From Candidatus Cloacimonadota bacterium (GTDB lineage: Bacteria > Cloacimonadota > Cloacimonadia > Cloacimonadales > TCS61), in the NCBI GenBank assembly GCA_030638385.1, contig DAOWES010000169.1:1-5112 (forward strand): a stretch of 5,112 nt of DNA, read 5' to 3'. A program made the translations under genes and the position numbers. This document shows, piece after piece, positions 1 through 5,112 of this stretch (position 1 is the first letter of the stretch; every line of letters starts with the position of its first letter). The notes beneath the pieces are model-generated. The model saw only the letters and a program-made list of their open reading frames with translations. It was not told the DNA's origin and ran no database searches.

Positions 1-199
1 TGAAGAAATTGTGAAAAAAGGAATTAAAATCTGTGAAGAAGCAATTTCAAAACGTGATATCAAATTTAAGAAATATCTGGTTTTAGATGAATATGAGAAA
101 ATTGTACCTGAAGATTTAGGTGGAAAACAGAAGGAAATTCTAACATATTTCCTAAACAAGCCTTGGCAAACTTCGGTTAATAACAGAGACATAATTTAG
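1..199 (+). CDS. C-terminal fragment of an unrecognised protein (5' end outside window)
   Basis: The reading frame is open from position 2 to a TAG at 197-199 and gives about 65 residues. The GTG at 11 has no convincing ribosome site and is probably an internal valine, so I read this as the 3' end of a longer gene that starts upstream. The fragment is rich in Lys, Glu and Ile and has no membrane segment. It contains the stretch KFKKYLVLDEYEKIVPEDL and ends in VNNRDII. I do not recognise the family. The pattern of an amphipathic helix, a short strand ending in L-V-L-D, then VPED is loosely like the last part of periplasmic sugar-binding or LacI-type proteins. That resemblance is too weak to name a function. 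A T7 run at 227-233 lies downstream, without a good hairpin before it. Confidence 0.6.
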   Translation, partial: EEIVKKGIKICEEAISKRDIKFKKYLVLDEYEKIVPEDLGGKQKEILTYFLNKPWQTSVNNRDII

Positions 200-276
200 T
201 GAGAAGTAATTTCGGCAACATTATCCTTTTTTTATACTAATGCCGATATTGCCTTCCTTAATATTTCCCATAATTT

Positions 277-305
277 TTGTAAGTGTAGATAATAAGAGAT
301 AATAT
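277..305 (+). promoter_or_regulatory. Candidate sigma70-type promoter ahead of xseA
   Basis: TTGTAA at 277-282 is followed by exactly 17 nt and then TAATAT at 300-305; each matches the consensus at 4 of 6 positions. An overlapping alternative -10 is GATAAT at 298-303, a 5 of 6 match, but it gives only a 15-nt spacer from the same -35. Transcription would start near 310-313, leaving a leader of about 115 nt before the xseA ATG. The -35 lies in the left arm of the inverted repeat at 279-318 and the predicted start site in its right arm, so the two elements are physically entangled. Identified by eye only. Confidence 0.35.
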
Positions 306-318
306 TACCTACACTTAC
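279..318. repeat. 40-bp near-perfect inverted repeat (hairpin or operator)
   Basis: GTAAGTGTAG at 279-288 is the exact reverse complement of CTACACTTAC at 309-318. After one A/C mismatch (289/308), the pairing continues for five more base pairs (290-294 with 303-307), leaving an 8-nt centre at 295-302. That is 15 of 16 paired positions per arm. No T-tract follows on the plus strand, and none follows in the minus-strand reading, so it does not look like an intrinsic terminator. Its overlap with a candidate promoter makes an operator for a dimeric repressor plausible. A structured element in a transcript coming from upstream is the alternative. Confidence 0.7.
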
Positions 319-426
319 TGAGTTCTGTATTATTACAATATTCTTCGGAAAATCACCTTTGAAAAAGAATTAAAATTTTTCCGCCTAAATTGTTTAAAAA
401 ACTCGATAATAATAGTGAGAAAATTT

Positions 427-1626
427 ATGAAAGACGAGAATATATTTACCGTTTCGGAAGTGAACCGACATATTCGCAATGTAGTGGAATCAAATATTCC
501 TACTTTGTATGTAGAAGGAGAAATCGCCAACTACACACATCACCGCTCAGGTCATATCTATTTTTCTTTGAAAGATATGAATAGCACCCTGCGCTGTGTA
601 TTTTTCAAAGGTAATAACCTTCACTTAAAGTTCAAACCCAAAGAAGGCGACAAAGTTGTTTGTTTGGGAAATGTATCTGTTTATGAACGTGGTGGGAGCT
701 ATCAGTTAAATGTTCAAAAAATGCTACCCTCCGGCATTGGAGAATTACAGCAAAAGTTCGAAGCGTTAAAGAAAAAGTTATTAGCAGAAGGATTATTTGA
801 CGAATCTCACAAAAAACTAATCCCCAAATTTCCGCAAACAGTAGGCGTGGTAACTTCGGCAACCGGAGCAGCCATCCAAGATATTCGTAATGTCATTGTC
901 CGAAGATTTCCCTGTAAGATATCATTATATCCGGCCACTGTTCAGGGCGAAAATGCTGCCCAACAAATCATCGAAGGGATCAAATATTTTAATGAGAACA
1001 AAGTAGATGTATTGATCGTAGGAAGAGGTGGTGGCTCACAAGAAGATCTGTTTTGCTTCAATGATGAAGAGTTAGCACGTACGATTTTTGCTTCGGAAGT
1101 TCCGATTATTTCGGCAGTGGGACATGAGATAGATTTTACAATTAGCGATTTCGTGGCAGACTTGAGAGCTCCAACGCCTTCTGCCGCCGCAGAATTAGCT
1201 GTGCCGGATAAAGTAGAGCTACAAAACCGGATTAAGGCGCTTACAGATAAAATCAGTTCCAACACCAAACACCTGCTTTACGAATATAAATTGGCACTAC
1301 ACGAGCTTGATAGCAGATTATACAAACATCATCCCCAAAACATCATTTCCAAAATGCAAAAACATTTTGAAAATGCCTTAATGCGATTCCAACATCTTAC
1401 AAAAAATGAAATTGATAAGAGAAAACATAAATTGGAAATTCTAAAAAATGAATTAAAAGAACTCTCTCCAAATGAGATATTAAAGCGTGGCTATAGCTTT
1501 GTACGCTTACAAAAAAAATTACTGAAATCCATTAATGAAATTAAGAATGGAGATAAAATTGAGATTATATTGGCTGATGGCAAATGCCAAGCTGAAATAT
1601 TGGAAATTGAACATGAAAGCCAATAA
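427..1626 (+). CDS. xseA: Exonuclease VII large subunit XseA
   Basis: XseA is the catalytic subunit of exonuclease VII, a cytoplasmic nuclease that degrades single-stranded DNA from both ends in mismatch repair and recombination; it works with several copies of small XseB. The 399-residue product is near family length (E. coli about 456). The N-terminal OB fold spans about residues 5-100 and includes VEGEIANYTHHRSGHIYFSL. The catalytic domain carries GVVTSATGAAIQD (140-152), IVGRGGGSQEDL (197-208), SAVGHEID (229-236) and ADLRAPTPSAAAE (244-256). D152, R200, H233 and D236 align with the catalytic D155, R205, H238 and D241 of E. coli XseA. A charged helical, coiled-coil-like stretch (about 262-345) leads to the C-terminal LSPNEILKRGYSFVR motif. 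I chose ATG 427 over an in-frame GTG at 415 because homologues begin close to the IFTVSEVN segment and GTGAG at 415-419 is a weak Shine-Dalgarno at usable distance. No xseB follows. Confidence 0.95.
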   Translation: MKDENIFTVSEVNRHIRNVVESNIPTLYVEGEIANYTHHRSGHIYFSLKDMNSTLRCVFFKGNNLHLKFKPKEGDKVVCLGNVSVYERGGSYQLNVQKMLPSGIGELQQKFEALKKKLLAEGLFDESHKKLIPKFPQTVGVVTSATGAAIQDIRNVIVRRFPCKISLYPATVQGENAAQQIIEGIKYFNENKVDVLIVGRGGGSQEDLFCFNDEELARTIFASEVPIISAVGHEIDFTISDFVADLRAPTPSAAAELAVPDKVELQNRIKALTDKISSNTKHLLYEYKLALHELDSRLYKHHPQNIISKMQKHFENALMRFQHLTKNEIDKRKHKLEILKNELKELSPNEILKRGYSFVRLQKKLLKSINEIKNGDKIEIILADGKCQAEILEIEHESQ

Positions 1627-2677
1627 AATAGTTATCTTCATAATCTTACTCATTTTATCATCTACGGCTTTTGCTCAAATAAAAGCTGTTTGGCTTCCTG
1701 TTTGGGATTTTTCATCAGCTGAAAAAATTGATCACGCAATTGCCAATTGTAAAAAATATGGGATTACACATATTATTGCTCAAACTCGTTATCGTGGCGA
1801 TACGATGTATGTTTCCAATAGACGCAATAAAGCTTATCCGAATGCAGAAAAACCATCTTATTTACTTACAAATAATTTTGATCCTCTCCAATACCTAATT
1901 GATAATGCCGGTGAAATTAAAATATTTGCCTGGGTAACAACTTTTGTAATTACTCCACATAAATTAAACAATCTCGATCCGGAACACATCTACTTTAATC
2001 AACCGGAATGGATTACAGCAGATTTCACCAACACAAAAATGAATCATGAAACTTATGAAGGAGCCTTTCTGGATCCGGGTTTACCCGAAGTTCAAACTTA
2101 TACAAAAAATGTAATTTTGGATATTGCTGCTAACTATAAAATCGATGGAATTCAACTAGACTATATTCGTTATCCGGATAGATATTTTGGATTAAACAAA
2201 GCAGCCCGAAAAAATTACAAAGAAGCAGTTCAATTTGAAGATGCTGATAGTTGGCTAAAATGGAAAGAAGAGCAGATCAATAAATTTGTAAAATCCATTT
2301 ACGAAGAAATAAAAAAAATATCTCCCGAGCTCACGCTTTCTGCTGCTGTAATTGCCAACCCCGATAATGCGATCGAGAGATTTTCGCAAAATTGGTTCAC
2401 CTGGTTGGAAAATGAATATATCGACCTTGTTTTCCCAATGGCTTATACAACTTCCAATGCCGGTTTAAATGGGATGTATCAAGTTTACCCAAAGAATTTC
2501 CAATCAAAGATTGTTCCCGGATTACGAGCTTGGAGTCCCAATAATTCATATCCTGTTGCCCATATTAATGATAAAATTGATATTACTTTGAAATACGATT
2601 TTGCCGGCATTGCTTTTTTTAGCTATAGTGGCATGGTTAAAAATAACTATTTTGATAAATTAAAGATTAAGGATTAA
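1613..2677 (+). CDS. Secreted GHL10-family (YddW/DigH-like) glycoside hydrolase homologue
   Basis: The 354-residue product matches the GHL10/DUF187 family (COG1649). Its characterised E. coli member, DigH (YddW), cleaves peptidoglycan glycan strands stripped of stem peptides. Residues 1-21 are a clear signal peptide: a short basic start, a hydrophobic core and an AFA|Q cleavage site with no lipobox Cys, so I expect a soluble periplasmic or exported protein. Family landmarks appear in order: AVWLPVWDF (25-33), IAQTRYRGDTMYVS (55-68), DGIQLDYIRYP (178-188, with the conserved acidic D183), DSWLKWKEEQIN (212-223), then WLENEYIDLVFPMAYTT (264-280), together forming a TIM-barrel-like domain. It is shorter than E. 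coli DigH (about 440), and no extra C-terminal domain is visible. An upstream in-frame ATG at 1535 lies deep inside xseA and would bury the signal peptide, so I use ATG 1613. It overlaps the xseA end by 14 nt, with a weak GGA at 1602-1604. Substrate and activity are inferred from family. Confidence 0.87.
   Translation: MKANKIVIFIILLILSSTAFAQIKAVWLPVWDFSSAEKIDHAIANCKKYGITHIIAQTRYRGDTMYVSNRRNKAYPNAEKPSYLLTNNFDPLQYLIDNAGEIKIFAWVTTFVITPHKLNNLDPEHIYFNQPEWITADFTNTKMNHETYEGAFLDPGLPEVQTYTKNVILDIAANYKIDGIQLDYIRYPDRYFGLNKAARKNYKEAVQFEDADSWLKWKEEQINKFVKSIYEEIKKISPELTLSAAVIANPDNAIERFSQNWFTWLENEYIDLVFPMAYTTSNAGLNGMYQVYPKNFQSKIVPGLRAWSPNNSYPVAHINDKIDITLKYDFAGIAFFSYSGMVKNNYFDKLKIKD
2669..2673 (+). promoter_or_regulatory. 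Shine-Dalgarno site for the S4-domain gene
   Basis: AAGGA lies inside the last codons of the preceding gene and ends 7 nt before the ATG at 2681. It is the best ribosome site on the plus strand of this window. It supports both the chosen start and translation from a shared message with the upstream gene. Confidence 0.6.
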
Positions 2678-2680
2678 ACA

Positions 2681-2950
2681 ATGAGAATCGATCTACTTTT
2701 GAACAAATTATGTTTAGTGAAAACCAGAACAATTGCCAAAAAAGCTTGCGATAAAGGTTTGGTGAAATTAAACGATAAAATTGCAAAATCCAGTTCTAAT
2801 GTTACTGAAAATGATATTATCGAATATCAAATTTACGGGTATATGAACATACTTAAGATTTTACAACTTCCCAAAGGAAATATATCTAAAGTTCAAACAG
2901 TTGATTTTTATGAAATAATTACACGAAAACGAATGGAATTATCTGAATAA
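2681..2950 (+). CDS. Small S4-domain RNA-binding protein, RqcP/Hsp15 type
   Basis: This 89-residue basic protein is almost entirely one S4 domain (about residues 1-48) plus a short tail, the size of Bacillus RqcP (YabO, 86 aa); E. coli Hsp15 (HslR) is longer. It starts MRIDLLLNKL and carries KTRTIAKKACDKGLVKLN (14-31) and AKSSSNVTENDII (35-47), the usual S4 pattern. It aligns with Bacillus RqcP from the first residue without gaps, and R2 and R16, positions I recall as important in RqcP, are present. Proteins of this group bind 50S subunits carrying stalled peptidyl-tRNA; RqcP works with RqcH in C-terminal alanine tailing. RqcP and Hsp15 are hard to separate without a search, and no rqcH is in the window, so the exact role is open. 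It starts 3 nt after the GHL10 gene with a good AAGGA site, so it is probably the last gene of the xseA cluster. No intrinsic terminator with a T-tract is obvious after it. Confidence 0.85.
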   Translation: MRIDLLLNKLCLVKTRTIAKKACDKGLVKLNDKIAKSSSNVTENDIIEYQIYGYMNILKILQLPKGNISKVQTVDFYEIITRKRMELSE

Positions 2951-2978
2951 TTATAAACTATTTATTCCCATTTCATTT

Positions 2979-3091
2979 TCACCACGAAATCCCTAAGCCC
3001 CAAAGTTCCCTAAAAGATTAATTTTGTATCTGTTTAAACTACAACAATATATCTTCTTTGTGTTCTTCGTGCTTTCGGGTCTTTGTGGTAA
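2979..3091. repeat. Degenerate long inverted repeat with 9-bp internal periodicity
   Basis: The main content of the first half of the 332-bp gene-free stretch 2951-3282. The left arm (about 2979-3016) begins TTCACCACGAAA. The right arm (about 3052-3091) reads as its reverse complement, ending GTCTTTGTGGTAA. By hand, 22 of the first 36 positions match without gaps, with perfect ACCAC/GTGGT at the outer ends. The right arm is four 9-bp units in register (3054, 3063, 3072 and 3081), the first two being TTCTTTGTG and TTCTTCGTG. The left arm shows a CC-x-x-AA pattern at the same spacing. Similar CACGAAGAACACGAAG-type palindromic repeats are, from memory, common between genes in many environmental bacteria. 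It could fold in RNA and might help end the upstream transcript, but there is no T-tract. Confidence 0.55.
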
Positions 3092-3115
3092 CCTCTTTCC
3101 CCATCTCGTCACATT

Positions 3116-3131
3116 GAGGCTTGCCAGCCTC
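3116..3131. repeat. Short REP-like palindrome
   Basis: GAGGCT at 3116-3121 and AGCCTC at 3126-3131 form a 6-bp GC-rich stem around a TGCC loop. The flanking bases (about 3101-3140) are also clearly more GC-rich than the genes nearby, which makes this look like an inserted or dispersed element rather than drifted spacer. The shape resembles short REP-type stem-loops between genes. No T-tract follows, so an intrinsic terminator is unlikely. Only one copy is in the window, so repetition is inferred. Confidence 0.4.
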
Positions 3132-3237
3132 TGGATGGTATTCTCTCACGTTGTTCTCATGAAATGTCTATTTGGAATGATGAACAATTTCTAGGTAGAT
3201 CTTCTTATATCGTATTGAATTCTAATTGACAAATAAA

Positions 3238-3246
3238 TGCTAAAAT
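3238..3246 (+). promoter_or_regulatory. Candidate extended -10 promoter for mgtE
   Basis: TGC-TAAAAT at 3238-3246 is an extended -10 element; the hexamer TAAAAT matches the consensus at 5 of 6 positions. The nearest -35-like hexamer upstream is TTGAAT at 3215-3220, with a long 20-nt spacer, so the TG extension would carry much of the recognition. Transcription would start near 3252-3254, giving a leader of about 30 nt. That is too short for a magnesium riboswitch. The rest of 3132-3237 shows no gene or structure that I can support. Confidence 0.4.
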
Positions 3247-3282
3247 CCTTTCTGAATCAAAAAATAATGATCGAGTTTACTT

Positions 3283-4620
3283 ATGAAAGAGAATAAATAT
3301 AATCTAATTTTAAGCAATCTCAAGCTTGGTAATAAAGAATTCGTGAAAGCTGAAATCAATAAATTACACGCTGGAGATATTGCTATCCTGATAAATGCTT
3401 TCCCCCGCGAATACCAGCTTGATCTATTTAAATTACTTGATAATGAGCTAGCTTCGAATGTACTTCCAAACTTATTTAGCGATATTCAGGAACAAATATT
3501 AAGTGTAATTCCGCCAAACCGTCTAATTAATATTATTGATGAAATGGAATCTGATGAAGCGGTAGATATCCTTTCTGATTTGGAAGATGATTTATCTAAA
3601 AAAGTACTGGATAATATCAATAAAGAAGATTCCGAAGATATCAGAAGATTGATGGCTTATGATGAGGAATCTGCCGGTGGCTTGATGCAAAGCGAGTTCA
3701 TCGCGGTAGAAACGCAAATGAAACGTGATGAAATAATTGAATTTATCCGTGAGAATCATACTGATGTCGAAAATCTTCATTATGTGTTTGTAATTGATAC
3801 TGAAAAAAAATTGGTAGGAATTTTGGAAATTACCAGTTTACTTTTGGCAAAGAAAAATTCAATCGCTTCTTCGATTATGGAAAAAAAGGAATTATTTGTA
3901 GCCAATGTGAATATGGATCAGGAACAAGTAGCACATATCTTTCGTAAATATGATCTCTATATCCTACCGGTTGTTGATGATAATAATCTGTTATTAGGGC
4001 GAATAACGGTTGATGATATTATCGATGTAATTGACGAAGAGGCTTCTGAAGATGCTTATAAAATGGTTGGTTTGGAAAGTGAAGACAAAGTATTTACAAC
4101 TCCCTTAAGCTCTGTAAAAAAACGTTTACCCTGGCTCGCCTTAAATCTAATGACAGCTCTTTTAGTTTCTTCTGTAGTAGGGATTTTTGAAAACACAATA
4201 TCACAACTCTCTTTTCTGGCAGTATTAATGCCAATTGTTGCCGGCTTAGGCGGTAACTCCGGAATTCAAACTCTCACTGTAATCATCCGAGGTATCGCTT
4301 TGGGAGAGCTAACAATTCATAACACCAGAAAAGCAATTTTCAAAGAAGTTACAGTTGCTGTTATCAATGGAATCCTGATAGGATCAACTGCTATGTTAAT
4401 AGCTTATCTGCTAAAAAGCGATCTTATGCTGGGCGTGGTACTGGGCTGTGCCATGGTTTGCAACATGCTTATTGCCGGTCTGGTTGGCTCCATTATTCCC
4501 ATTATCATGAAATCTCTCAAGATAGATCCGGCTCTTGCTTCCAGCGTTATAATTACCATGCTCACCGACATTGGTGGTTTCGCATCATTTTTAGGATTAG
4601 CTTCTATTCTCTTAGTCTAA
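3283..4620 (+). CDS. mgtE: Magnesium channel/transporter MgtE
   Basis: MgtE is a dimeric inner-membrane Mg2+ channel whose cytosolic part senses Mg2+ and closes the pore when internal Mg2+ is high. The 445 residues match family length and layout. A helical acidic MgtE_N domain covers about 1-130. Two CBS domains lie at about 135-195 and 198-255. A connecting plug-helix segment follows at about 255-280. Five membrane helices begin at WLALNLMTALL (284) and run to the C-terminus. The family signature MPIVAGLGGNSGIQT is at 316-330. The last helix has TMLTDIGGF (425-433), where D429 probably corresponds to the selectivity Asp (D432) of Thermus MgtE. Acidic residues such as DEEASED (251-257) fit the Mg2+-sensing interface. 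ATG 3283 is the first start that keeps the full N domain; its Shine-Dalgarno is weak (a GAG at 3273-3275). It appears to be a single-gene unit with its own promoter. The stop overlaps that of the convergent thioesterase gene. Confidence 0.96.
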   Translation: MKENKYNLILSNLKLGNKEFVKAEINKLHAGDIAILINAFPREYQLDLFKLLDNELASNVLPNLFSDIQEQILSVIPPNRLINIIDEMESDEAVDILSDLEDDLSKKVLDNINKEDSEDIRRLMAYDEESAGGLMQSEFIAVETQMKRDEIIEFIRENHTDVENLHYVFVIDTEKKLVGILEITSLLLAKKNSIASSIMEKKELFVANVNMDQEQVAHIFRKYDLYILPVVDDNNLLLGRITVDDIIDVIDEEASEDAYKMVGLESEDKVFTTPLSSVKKRLPWLALNLMTALLVSSVVGIFENTISQLSFLAVLMPIVAGLGGNSGIQTLTVIIRGIALGELTIHNTRKAIFKEVTVAVINGILIGSTAMLIAYLLKSDLMLGVVLGCAMVCNMLIAGLVGSIIPIIMKSLKIDPALASSVIITMLTDIGGFASFLGLASILLV

Positions 4621-5009
4621 TCATTAAATGCTATTAACAGAGAATAAAGATCCTTGGAAATCCTGGTAGGTTTGCCATTTTTCACAAACACGCCTTTTAC
4701 GTAGGCAATATTGCAAAGATTACCGGAAGAATCAATTATCTCTTGCTTCCAAACAGAAGTAGCTCGGGAAGCTTTATCTATCTTAGTAATGATGGTAACT
4801 TTTTCGCCCATTGGTAAACTTTGCTTAAAGCTTAATTGAATCTCGGTAAGGTATATTTGAATCCCAAGTTCATTTAATCTATGCACCGACAAGTTCATCT
4901 TTTCCAAAGATTCCGCTCTTGCTTCCTCATAATAATGCAAATAATTTGCATTATTCAAATGACCATATATGTCGCATTCATAGCCAAATACTTTGCGTTT
5001 ATATTCCAT
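4617..5009 (-). CDS. Hotdog-fold acyl-CoA thioesterase (4HBT, YbgC/FadM type)
   Basis: The 130-residue product has the 4-hydroxybenzoyl-CoA thioesterase layout: a short first strand, then CDIYGHLNNANYLHYYEE (12-29) with the likely catalytic D13 and nearby H17 followed by the long hotdog helix. Later strands lie at about 51-62 (IYLTEIQLSFKQ), 70-80, 85-93 and 101-110. Relatives hydrolyse acyl-CoA thioesters in the cytoplasm as dimers or tetramers; the chain-length preference cannot be read from sequence. I chose the start at 5009 over in-frame ATGs at 5069 and 5021. It has a GAGGA site five bases upstream, it gives the usual family length and N-terminus, and the 5069 start falls inside the predicted promoter. 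It is transcribed alone on the minus strand, convergent with mgtE, and the two coding regions overlap by 4 bp at their stops. Confidence 0.9.
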   Translation of the reverse strand: MEYKRKVFGYECDIYGHLNNANYLHYYEEARAESLEKMNLSVHRLNELGIQIYLTEIQLSFKQSLPMGEKVTIITKIDKASRATSVWKQEIIDSSGNLCNIAYVKGVFVKNGKPTRISKDLYSLLIAFND

Positions 5010-5014
5010 AATTT

Positions 5015-5019
5015 TCCTC
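5015..5019 (-). promoter_or_regulatory. Shine-Dalgarno site that sets the thioesterase start
   Basis: On the minus strand GAGGA is followed by five bases and then the ATG at 5009. The competing ATG at 5021 is preceded mainly by an A9 run (5023-5031), with a GGAAG much further upstream. This site therefore decides for the 130-residue product. The A-rich leader may also help initiation. Confidence 0.65.
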
Positions 5020-5057
5020 ATGTTTTTTTTTAATACTTCCGAAAATATTATGAAGTT

Positions 5058-5086
5058 AATATCTGGCAAGTATGAATATATGACAA
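5058..5086 (-). promoter_or_regulatory. Candidate sigma70-type promoter for the thioesterase gene
   Basis: Read on the minus strand, TTGTCA (5086-5081, 5 of 6 to consensus) is separated by exactly 17 nt from GATATT (5063-5058, 4 of 6). Transcription would start near 5051, about 42 nt before the ATG at 5009. The remaining 26 bases to the window end show nothing I can name. Confidence 0.45.
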
Positions 5087-5112
5087 CTGAATAGTTAACG
5101 AACTCGTAAAAA

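Noticed and set aside
212..246. TCGGCA (212-217) and TGCCGA (241-246) as a terminator hairpin near the T7 run at 227-233
   Set aside because: The stem is only 6 bp around a 23-nt loop, and the T run lies inside the loop rather than after the stem.
346..383. CGGAAAA and TTTTCCG as a hairpin in the xseA leader
   Set aside because: A 7-bp, mostly A/T stem with a 24-nt loop is expected by chance in AT-rich DNA.
415..426. GTG at 415 as the xseA start
   Set aside because: No ribosome site precedes it, and the added MRKF residues are not typical; ATG at 427 fits the family N-terminus.
333..530. Minus-strand 65-residue open frame at the xseA start
   Set aside because: It overlaps the clearly coding xseA start and the promoter gap, its product resembles no known family, and it has no ribosome site; a shadow frame.
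942..1268. Minus-strand 108-residue open frame inside xseA
   Set aside because: It is antisense to the most conserved catalytic motifs of XseA; a shadow frame.
1511..1518. A8 run near the end of xseA as a slippage or frameshift site (also A8 runs in the GHL10 gene and mgtE)
   Set aside because: Frames are intact on both sides, no alternative product is suggested, and A8 runs are common in Lys-rich AT-rich genes.
3226..3231. Perfect TTGACA as the -35 of mgtE
   Set aside because: At 16-18 nt spacing no usable -10 is found; the nearby TAAAAT is only 9 nt away. Probably coincidental.
2951..3282. Magnesium (M-box) riboswitch ahead of mgtE
   Set aside because: None of the conserved M-box core is recognisable, and the likely promoter leaves a leader of only about 30 nt.

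Overview
The window is about 5.1 kb of AT-rich, gene-dense bacterial chromosome. It holds five complete protein-coding genes and the 3' end of a sixth. The organism is probably a Gram-negative bacterium: a signal-peptide-bearing GHL10 (YddW/DigH-like) glycan hydrolase homologue, an MgtE magnesium channel and an exonuclease VII large subunit all fit. Base composition, gene content and an intergenic CACGAAG-type periodic repeat suggest an uncultured FCB-group lineage, perhaps Cloacimonadota. That placement is a low-confidence guess, because nothing here is a phylogenetic marker. I see no tRNA, rRNA, CRISPR array, transposase or phage gene.

Layout: 1-199 is the C-terminal end of an unrecognised plus-strand gene. 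Positions 200-426 are a regulatory gap with a 40-bp near-perfect inverted repeat that overlaps a candidate promoter. A tight plus-strand cluster follows: xseA (427-1626), a secreted GHL10-family protein (1613-2677, overlapping xseA by 14 nt) and a small S4-domain RNA-binding protein (2681-2950, 3 nt later). These three are probably co-transcribed. Positions 2951-3282 carry no gene; they hold a degenerate ~110-bp inverted repeat with 9-bp internal periodicity, a short REP-like stem-loop, and an extended -10 promoter for the next gene. mgtE follows (3283-4620, plus). A hotdog-fold thioesterase lies convergently on the minus strand (4617-5009), and its stop codon overlaps that of mgtE. Its own promoter is at about 5058-5086.

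The genes do not form one pathway. They are housekeeping or maintenance functions: single-strand DNA degradation in repair, cell-wall glycan turnover, RNA/ribosome binding and possibly ribosome quality control, Mg2+ uptake, and acyl-CoA hydrolysis. I found no convincing undescribed system. The points most worth a second look are the promoter-overlapping palindrome ahead of xseA, the periodic intergenic repeat, the absence of xseB next to xseA, and the overlapping convergent stops.
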